Shown here one piece after another: positions 22,965 through 27,971 of a DNA stretch of 27,971 nucleotides. The translations under genes and the position numbers were made by a program. The notes beneath the pieces were generated by a model that was given only the letters and a program-made list of their open reading frames with translations, was not told the origin of the DNA and searched no databases. The stretch's first letter is position 1. Each line of letters opens with the position of its first letter. Origin of the DNA: JACDAL01 sp035646635 (GTDB taxonomy: Bacteria > Actinomycetota > CADDZG01 > WHSQ01); NCBI GenBank assembly GCA_035646635.1, contig DASRPA010000069.1, forward strand, positions 1-27,971. Direction: 5' to 3'.

Positions 22965-23983
22965 GATACGGTCGCAGCCCTTTCGGCGCCTTCTCCAGCA
23001 GGTTGCGGGATCTCGTCGGGAACCTTCACGCCGTAGAGACGCGCGGCGTTGAGCCCGAGGATCTTTCGCTTGATGTCGGGGGTGAGCTCGCCGAACTCGG
23101 CGACCATGTCTTCGGGCATCTGGAAGTCAACGAACTGCTCGACGAGCCACTTGGGCTGCCAGATGGCGTAGTCGCTCCCGAAGAGGATGTTGTCCTCGCC
23201 GACCCAGAAGAGCAGTTCGCCGATTATTTTGGCGAAGTAACGGGGCCGGCTGTGGATGAAGGGCATGGCGACCGCGAGCCCGCCGAGGACGTTGCTCTCC
23301 TGCACGGCGATCCAGCAGAAGTCCTCGAGACGGGGAAGCCCGCAGTGCTCGACAATGAACTTCAGCTCCGGAAAGGCGGTGGCCGCGTGGTCGACGTCGT
23401 GGACGTCGAACGCGTCGCGATTGAGCGGCCAGATCGTCGGGCCCTTGTGGACATGGATGTTGGTTACGCCTAGCTCGCGGCACTTCTCGAGGTACTTGTA
23501 GGACCATTCGTCGTTGAGCTTCCAGCCCTTGGAGTCGCCTCTCCACTCGGCCGTGTACAGCTTGCAACCCTTGGCGCCGTAGCGGTTGACCTTCTCTTCG
23601 AAGATCTCGAGCCCGCGCTGCTCATCGCGCGGATCCCACGCCGTGTTGAGGATGAACTTGTCGGGGTGTTTCTCGGCGATGACTGCGTTGCGCTCTGTGG
23701 TGTTGAAACCCTTCTTGTAGAAATCAGTTAGATAAGTAGGCTGGAAGATTGCCTTGTCGACGTAGCCGATCTCGAACAGGTCGTGCATGAGGTCTTCTTC
23801 CGAATACTTCTGATACTTGTCGAGAGGCCACAGGTACTCCTCGGGGCTTAGAGATGAGTGATAACCGTAGAAGCACTCGATGAAGCCCTTGCCGTACTTA
23901 TTGCTCTGGTTCTCGGGACTCGCGTCCCACCAATGCATGTGACCGTCGACTATGTAGTACTTCTCTCCGTCCTTCTCGTACAT
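22961..23983 (-). CDS. Amidohydrolase family 2 protein with intact metal motif (module 2)
   Basis: 340-residue TIM-barrel protein, paralogous to that at 4472. Seen: IVDGHMHWWD with H15 and H17 (metal HxH), NIHVHKGPTIWPLN, LKFIVEHCGLPRLEDF and EDNILFGSDYAIWQPKW with the terminal Asp, and KRKILGLNAARLYGV at the C-terminus. All expected metal ligands of the amidohydrolase-2 family are in place. GAGGGGGAAGC directly precedes ATG 23983. It heads the coupled trio amidohydrolase-DUF59-ADH, the gene order found downstream of soluble diiron monooxygenases of propane/acetone type in mycobacteria and rhodococci; no monooxygenase is seen here, and an IclR gene occupies the upstream position. Family certain; reaction unknown. 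Confidence 0.9.
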   Translation of the reverse strand: MYEKDGEKYYIVDGHMHWWDASPENQSNKYGKGFIECFYGYHSSLSPEEYLWPLDKYQKYSEEDLMHDLFEIGYVDKAIFQPTYLTDFYKKGFNTTERNAVIAEKHPDKFILNTAWDPRDEQRGLEIFEEKVNRYGAKGCKLYTAEWRGDSKGWKLNDEWSYKYLEKCRELGVTNIHVHKGPTIWPLNRDAFDVHDVDHAATAFPELKFIVEHCGLPRLEDFCWIAVQESNVLGGLAVAMPFIHSRPRYFAKIIGELLFWVGEDNILFGSDYAIWQPKWLVEQFVDFQMPEDMVAEFGELTPDIKRKILGLNAARLYGVKVPDEIPQPAGEGAERAATVS

Positions 23984-24294
23984 GCTTCCCCCTCACTAGT
24001 CGATGCGGATGCCGCCGTATGCGACCGCCGTAACCAGGATCCTGTAGGTGCCCCATCTTCGTCGAGCCGCCGCGACGCAACGATGAGCCGGGACAAATTC
24101 CGTTTTTTCCCTGAACCACCCCTGCGAACTTAGTCCGGAACACGGTTCTTAAATCCGACGATACTCCCGGGCTCGGTCTGCCCCGGCCGCCTGGGGCAAT
24201 CGATGCCCGGCAGTTGTTCCTATCGGCGAAAAAACGGATGGTAGTTGCGGAAGAGCGCCATTGTGCTTGTGGCATGAGCCAAAATGTGCTTGAT
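23984..24294. promoter_or_regulatory. Regulatory region upstream of module 2
   Basis: 311 bp between the IclR gene and the amidohydrolase, no ORF of note. It contains an 11-bp perfect inverted pair, TCCGTTTTTTC (24099-24109) and GAAAAAACGGA (24228-24238), 118 bp apart, and a direct repeat TGTGCTTG (24262-24269 and 24285-24292) around TGGC-ATGA-GCCA. These AT-rich elements stand out in GC-rich DNA and are candidate regulator sites. I found no convincing sigma-54 element. Confidence 0.5.
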
Positions 24295-25149
24295 TTACGG
24301 TGACTCGAGGGACCCGCCAAGCCTTCGACTGACGCCGTCGAGGCCATTGGGGCCGTCTTCTGGGGACTTGCCCAGAGCTGCTCCCAATTCTGCGGAGGCC
24401 GCTTCAGCCGTGTCCCTGACCGCGCGCGCAAGGCTCTTGTACTGATACCGAAAACGGCGCGCCGGTGTGGAAGCGCCAATGGTGGCGATCAGCCGCCCCC
24501 GCTCGTCTCTCACGGGAGCAGAGATGCAGCAGACGTTCTCAGCATATTCCTCGATATCGAGCGCCAGGCCCCGCTGTCTCACCGCGGCGAGGTTGTGGCG
24601 AAGCTGGGTGGCCGTGGTCATGGTGTGCCGCGTGAATCGCTTGTAGTGGGCGGTCCGCAGATAGCGGGGCCAGGAGTCCTCGGGCAACTCGGCCAGATAG
24701 AGCTTGCCCAGTGCCAGAGCGTGGGCGGCGCCGCGAAAGCCAACCGAGATGTCCTGAAGCTCGCGCGCTCCGCGCCGTCCGAGGATCTCCGACACCTCGA
24801 GGTCGCCCTCCTTCCACATGGCGGCGTATGCGCGCGCAGATGCTCGCTCTCTCAGCTCTTCGAGAAAGGGCCCGAGATGCTCGGGCTGCATGCGCGACTG
24901 GACATAGGAACGGTAGAGCTCGAGAACGCGAGGGCCGAGCACATACAGGCCCGGCCCCGACGGCGACACGACCACGAATTGCTCGGCGCGCAACGAGTTC
25001 ACGAGCGAGTAGGCGGAGGAGAGGCTCAGGTTCAGGGCCCGTGCCACGCCCTTCACGGAGACGCCTCGAGGGCTCTCGGTAACGAATTCGAGCGCTTCCA
25101 GCGCATGCAGCGCCGTGCTTAGGGTCCGCCCCCGGCCCGTCTTCGACAC
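24295..25149 (-). CDS. IclR-family transcriptional regulator (module 2)
   Basis: 284 residues, full length. Winged-helix domain at about 9-70: STALHALEALEFVTESPRGV, SVKGVARALNLSLSSAYSLV and NSLRAEQFVVVSPSGPGLYV. The effector-binding domain follows: YAAMWKEGDLEVSEILGRRG, GAAHALALGKLYLAELPEDS, RGLALDIEEYAENVCCISAP and LIATIGASTPARRFRYQ, all standard IclR blocks. GTG 25149 has GGGGGGCGGA upstream. It lies on the same strand as the amidohydrolase-DUF59-ADH trio and is the natural candidate regulator; whether it activates or represses cannot be told. The ligand pocket motif CCISAP is intact. The C-terminal ~30 residues are low-complexity. Confidence 0.93.
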   Translation of the reverse strand: MSKTGRGRTLSTALHALEALEFVTESPRGVSVKGVARALNLSLSSAYSLVNSLRAEQFVVVSPSGPGLYVLGPRVLELYRSYVQSRMQPEHLGPFLEELRERASARAYAAMWKEGDLEVSEILGRRGARELQDISVGFRGAAHALALGKLYLAELPEDSWPRYLRTAHYKRFTRHTMTTATQLRHNLAAVRQRGLALDIEEYAENVCCISAPVRDERGRLIATIGASTPARRFRYQYKSLARAVRDTAEAASAELGAALGKSPEDGPNGLDGVSRRLGGSLESP

Positions 25150-25327
25150 TGTCCGCCCCCCAGGGTGCTTCGGTTGCTCTCCTAGCTCATGGTAGTGGAT
25201 GCGGCGACGACGCGCATCACCATCCGGTTTCCGGCCTCGTCAGCGGGGGGCGGGGCTTCCTTGCCCTGCCCGGCGCCGTCATCATGGCTCGCGGCGGGCT
25301 CTGACTGGCCCGACAGGGGCGGCCAAG

Positions 25328-25375
25328 TTTGCGAACCCCAAGATTCGCGAAAGCCCAGGTTTGCGAAAGAAGTGG
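25328..25375. repeat. Three tandem 16-bp imperfect repeats
   Basis: Units at 25328-25343, 25344-25359 and 25360-25375, each starting TT(T/C)GCGAA, with the GCGAA core recurring at exactly 16-bp spacing (25331, 25347, 25363). The middle unit contains the 8-bp palindrome TTCGCGAA. Iteron-like arrangement, probably a cooperative protein-binding array between the IclR gene and the small membrane ORF. Confidence 0.55.
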
Positions 25376-25418
25376 CTTGATAAGTTCATAGACCAGCGGA
25401 CGACGATTGAAGGACTTG

Positions 25419-25541
25419 ATGTACGAGATGATGCTGGCTCACGGAAACATGGGGGAGGGCATCAACTCCGTCTTCATACTGTTCGGGATGATAGCGATCA
25501 TGGCTTTCGGCCTCGCACGAGTGTATGAGACAAGAAAGTAG
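25419..25541 (+). CDS. Putative 40-residue single-span membrane protein
   Basis: ATG 25419 with GAAGGA 4-5 nt upstream opens a 40-codon frame: MYEMMLAHGNMGEG, then a hydrophobic helix INSVFILFGMIAIMAFGLAR and a charged tail VYETRK. The shape (short soluble N-terminus, one helix, positive C-terminus) is that of a small membrane accessory peptide, such as those found beside respiratory or oxidase complexes. I do not recognise the family. It overlaps the start of the truncated hydrolase frame (25525) by 17 nt in another frame, and lies 43 bp after the 16-bp repeats. Codon use is not strongly biased, so a chance ORF is possible. Confidence 0.5.
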   Translation: MYEMMLAHGNMGEGINSVFILFGMIAIMAFGLARVYETRK

Positions 25542-26049
25542 GGGCATCGGGAATCGCTGGATCGAACCCGACCACATCACCGAGATCTGGTATCAGACGT
25601 TCAACCAGCAGCCCTGGGCGGCCGAGCTCGTAGGCTCGTCCCGGGCTGCGTGCGAGAACTACTTTCGGCACTTCTTGTCACATTGGGCCCACGATCCCAA
25701 TGTGTTCGAGCCCGAGGATGTGGCGGCCTGGGTGGACAACTTCATGGCACCCGGCAATCTCCAAGGGGGATTCAACTGGTACGTCGTCTCGGCCCCCGGA
25801 CGCCTCGAGCTGTTCAACCACGGCGCCCCCGAATTACCTCCCATAGATGTCCCGACTCGCGTGCGTTGGGGAGCAAGCGACAAGGTGCTGAAGGCGGAAT
25901 GGGGAGACCGGCTCGGCGACTACTTCTCCGATCTCGATTTCGGGGTAGTCCCGGGGCGCGGCCACTTCATCCCCTACGAGGATCCGGCCTTTGCGGTCAA
26001 GGAGATCGTCGACTTCTTCGGAGAGATCTCTCGAACCTTGCGGCCGTAA
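25525..26049 (+). pseudogene. Alpha/beta-hydrolase lacking its N-terminal half
   Basis: The 174-residue frame is the cap and C-terminal half of an epoxide-hydrolase/haloalkane-dehalogenase-like alpha/beta hydrolase (family ~290). Seen: WIEPDHITEIWYQTFNQQPW, SSRAACENYFRHFLSHWAHD, WVDNFMAPGNLQGGFNWY (cap helix before core), PPIDVPTRVRWGASDKVLKA with the acid Asp, and VVPGRGHFIPYEDP with the catalytic His. The preceding half, with the oxyanion HG and the nucleophile elbow, is missing; the DNA upstream is the small membrane ORF and the repeats. The break probably came from a deletion or insertion near 25540. Not functional as a hydrolase. Confidence 0.72.
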
Positions 26050-26066
26050 CCACCTGTGGAGTGGTT
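26048..26066. terminator. Short hairpin between convergent genes
   Basis: AACCAC-CTGTGGA-GTGGTT, a 6-bp stem overlapping the hydrolase stop and ahead of the convergent phosphodiesterase stop at 26084. Weak candidate. Confidence 0.35.
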
Positions 26067-26083
26067 GGGGACACGAAGTTCGG

Positions 26084-26905
26084 CTATGAGGCCAGGTGGG
26101 CGACCGTCCGCATCTGCCTCAGGACGACGTCGAGCCGGTCGGGAGCGTCGGTGATCATCCCGTCCACACCCGCGGCCAGCAGCCTCGCCATGTCGTCGGG
26201 ATCGTTGACCGTGTAGGGATAGACGAAGAGGCCGTGGGCATGGGCCTCCTCCACCACCGCACCGTTAACCACCTCGAGATGAAGCCCGATGCAGGAAGCG
26301 AAGGCGGCGGCTCCCCTTATCCCCCAGGCGATCTCATCGGGGGCCGCGCGGCAGTCGAACAGCAGCATGAGATCGAGCTGAGGGCATGCCTCGGCCAGCG
26401 CTTGAAGCGTGGACTGCTTGAAGGAGAGCACGATCACGCGGCCGAGCCCTGTTTGCTCGGGGACGAGCTCGAAGCGGCGAAGCAGCCACAGCAGCTTTCT
26501 TCTCGGCTCGTCCTCAGACGATCGACCCTTGAGCTCGATGCAGAGCCGGGCACAGTGCCGGTAGCGAGCCAGGACCTCTTCGAGCGTGACCATCTTCGTG
26601 CCCGTGTAGATCTCGCTGAACCAGCTTCCGACATCCAGGTCTGAGAGCTCACCCAGGGTCAAGGCGGATACCAGCCCGCCCATGGCTCGAGCGGGCGCCC
26701 TGACCACCCGGTCGAGGTCCTCGTCGTGGAACACGACCAAGTGCCCGTCCTTGGTGGTGTGGACGTCGAGCTCGAGGTAATGAGCCCCCATCGACAACGC
26801 GAGATCGAAGGAGGCCAGTGTGTTCTCGGGAGCATGAAGGGATGCGCCTCGGTGTCCGATGTTCACGAGCTCCCTGGAGGCTCGCCACCTCCGTGCCCCT
26901 TCCAC
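26084..26905 (-). CDS. Glycerophosphodiester phosphodiesterase
   Basis: 273-residue GDPD TIM-barrel enzyme, which hydrolyses glycerophosphodiesters (deacylated phospholipids) to glycerol-3-phosphate and an alcohol. Motifs: NIGHRGASLHAPENTLASFD (catalytic H18, R19), LELDVHTTKDGHLVVFHD (metal ligands E45, D47; catalytic H60), CARLCIELKG (Glu ligand), and GLFVYPYTVNDPDDMARLLA with GVDGMITDAPDRL at the end. No signal peptide, so it is probably cytoplasmic. GTG 26905 gives 273 residues; a GTG at 26866 with AGGGAG a few bases upstream would start at NIGHRG and is a good alternative. No glycerol-phosphate transporter adjoins it. Confidence 0.93.
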   Translation of the reverse strand: MEGARRWRASRELVNIGHRGASLHAPENTLASFDLALSMGAHYLELDVHTTKDGHLVVFHDEDLDRVVRAPARAMGGLVSALTLGELSDLDVGSWFSEIYTGTKMVTLEEVLARYRHCARLCIELKGRSSEDEPRRKLLWLLRRFELVPEQTGLGRVIVLSFKQSTLQALAEACPQLDLMLLFDCRAAPDEIAWGIRGAAAFASCIGLHLEVVNGAVVEEAHAHGLFVYPYTVNDPDDMARLLAAGVDGMITDAPDRLDVVLRQMRTVAHLAS

Positions 26906-26987
26906 GTGTCCACTGTGAACGCCGCTTGTTAAGAAACCCGGGCATTGTCGCGAACAATGGCCGAAGCCGAGTTGAACCTTGACGCGA

Positions 26988-27016
26988 AGAGAGCCGGCCC
27001 TGGGGGCCGGCTCTCT
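26988..27016 (-). terminator. 13-bp stem hairpin after RTX gene
   Basis: AGAGAGCCGGCCC-TGG-GGGCCGGCTCTCT, perfect stem with 3-nt loop, 30 bp beyond the stop of the RTX protein (minus strand), between it and the phosphodiesterase start. Likely terminator. Confidence 0.75.
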
Positions 27017-27046
27017 GTGATCGAGTACTGAGTTGCAGTGAAGGCG

Positions 27047-27971
27047 TTAGCAGCTCGACAGGGTGTCGGCGCCGGGGCCGCCATTGCATCTATCCTTGCC
27101 GCTGCCCCCGTTGAGGGCATCGGGGCCCGAGCCGCCCGCCAGGTTGTCCCTGCCGCTGCCACCCTTGACCTTGTCGGCACCATCGCCGCCGCCCAGAGTG
27201 TCGTCGCCGGCAAACCCCTGCACCAGATCGATACCTGCTTCGCCGTAGACCTTGTCGTTGCCGAAGCCTCCGGAGGTCTTGTCGTTGCCCTTGCCGGAGA
27301 GGATCTTGTCGCTGCCTTCCGCCCCCTGCAGGTTGTCGTTGCCGTCTGATCCCTGCAGCTCGTCGTTGCCCTTGCGGCCGAGCAGCGTGTCGTTGCCCGA
27401 ACCTCCAAGGGCGAGGTCGTTACCGCCGCCGCCGTCGAACTTGTCGACACCGGCGAAGCCGCAGAAGACGTCGCGGAACGGAGTGCCGGTCCTGTTGTCA
27501 TCGTTCAGAGTGCCGGCGAACTTCTTGCCGCCACCGGTAAGAGGTGTGGTCTGTCCGTAGTTGAGCCCGGCGCATGGGCCGGTGGTGATGTCGGAAGTCC
27601 ACGTGCGCGTGACGTCATCTTTCGTATCCCCAGCTCTAAAGTCGTCGAGGTTCTCATCGAAGAACGCGCGCACGGTGTCGGTCCCGGTGACGTTGCTCTC
27701 GTAGGTGAAGCTGCAGTACCCGTTGGGTCCGGTGGTGCATTCGCCGAGGTACCCGCCGCGGCCGGCGCCGAAGGCGGTGCCCTTGTTGGGCCCCTTGGGG
27801 ATGTCGGCGTCGCAGATAGCGCCGCCCACGCCGAAGCCCAAGCCGTCGAGCAGCCTGCAGGTGACGGTGTGGGACTTGGTCGTGCTGGTGGTCGCAGCCT
27901 CGGGCATGGCATCCACGCGCGTTACCGTGCCGGGGGTTGCCCACCGAACCGCGACGACATCGGTGTCGTCG
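27047..27971 (-). CDS. Secreted RTX (hemolysin-type calcium-binding repeat) protein, 5' end missing
   Basis: The frame is open to the window edge (about 308 codons), so the N-terminus and any signal peptide are off-window; the GTG at 27916 is internal. First ~150 residues form an Ig-like module: TSTTKSHTVTCRLLDGLGFG, TTGPNGYCSFTYESNVTGTD and TVRAFFDENLDD resemble bacterial Big-type invasin domains. The remainder is about thirteen RTX nonapeptide repeats GGxGxDxLx, for example GGGGNDLALGGSGNDTL and GGSGRDNLAGGSGPDALNGG, which bind calcium and fold as a beta roll. It ends with CNGGPGADTLSSC, not a recognisable type-I secretion signal, and no transporter follows. Actinobacterial RTX proteins of this kind are usually Sec-exported surface or extracellular proteins. 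Confidence 0.9.
   Translation of the reverse strand, partial: DDTDVVAVRWATPGTVTRVDAMPEAATTSTTKSHTVTCRLLDGLGFGVGGAICDADIPKGPNKGTAFGAGRGGYLGECTTGPNGYCSFTYESNVTGTDTVRAFFDENLDDFRAGDTKDDVTRTWTSDITTGPCAGLNYGQTTPLTGGGKKFAGTLNDDNRTGTPFRDVFCGFAGVDKFDGGGGNDLALGGSGNDTLLGRKGNDELQGSDGNDNLQGAEGSDKILSGKGNDKTSGGFGNDKVYGEAGIDLVQGFAGDDTLGGGDGADKVKGGSGRDNLAGGSGPDALNGGSGKDRCNGGPGADTLSSC

Noticed and set aside
24240..24295. Possible sigma-54 promoter upstream of the module 2 operon
   Set aside because: The closest minus-strand match has GG and GC separated by 9 instead of 10 bp and lacks the TTGC context.
27047..27560. Long plus-strand and alternative minus-strand ORFs over the RTX gene
   Set aside because: They are low-complexity shadows created by the 27-bp repeat periodicity of the RTX coding sequence, which also explains the DNA-level tandem repeats.

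Overview
The window is GC-rich and looks actinobacterial. GTG and TTG starts are frequent, genes are packed with 4-nt stop/start overlaps, IclR, HxlR and LuxR-type regulators are present, a Tat-lipoprotein solute binder is present, and there is a dehydrogenase/amidohydrolase/DUF59 gene set that I know from actinobacterial alkane-oxidation loci. I see no rRNA, tRNA, CRISPR array, phage module or intact insertion sequence. I cannot name the species; an uncultivated soil or sediment actinomycete is a reasonable guess.

Layout. 1-3.6 kb: the 3' part of a Fic protein, a frameshifted LuxR-type regulator, a small nested inverted-repeat element, a small lipoprotein, a secreted peptidoglycan-binding protein and a MetF-like reductase. 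3.7-5.5 kb: a truncated IclR regulator diverging from a DUF59 + amidohydrolase gene pair, with a palindrome between them. 5.5-9.2 kb: a broken FAD-dependent oxidoreductase, two decayed copies of one membrane-protein gene, a zinc alcohol dehydrogenase and a DoxX-like membrane protein. 9.3-16.4 kb: a sulfatase-like hydrolase diverging from a complete dipeptide/oligopeptide-type ABC importer (binding protein, two permeases and one polypeptide carrying both ATPases). 16.5-18.9 kb: two overlapping HtrA-like proteases without visible signal peptides, diverging from an HxlR regulator. 19-21 kb: a broken CHRD-domain gene followed by an intact secreted LVIVD-repeat protein. 21.2-25.1 kb, all on the minus strand: IclR regulator, amidohydrolase, extended DUF59 protein and zinc alcohol dehydrogenase, the last three overlapping by 4 nt. 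25.2-28 kb: tandem 16-bp repeats, a 40-residue membrane ORF, a hydrolase lacking its N-terminal half, a glycerophosphodiester phosphodiesterase and a secreted RTX-repeat protein that runs off the window.

The most interesting feature is the occurrence of two related amidohydrolase-DUF59 modules about 18 kb apart, each near an IclR-family gene. In actinobacteria, homologous genes normally sit next to soluble diiron (propane/acetone-type) monooxygenases; none is encoded here. One of the two amidohydrolases has an altered metal-binding signature. The other strong theme is decay: at least seven genes are frameshifted or truncated, often beside intact genes, so part of the window appears to be accessory DNA undergoing erosion (or the assembly carries indel errors).
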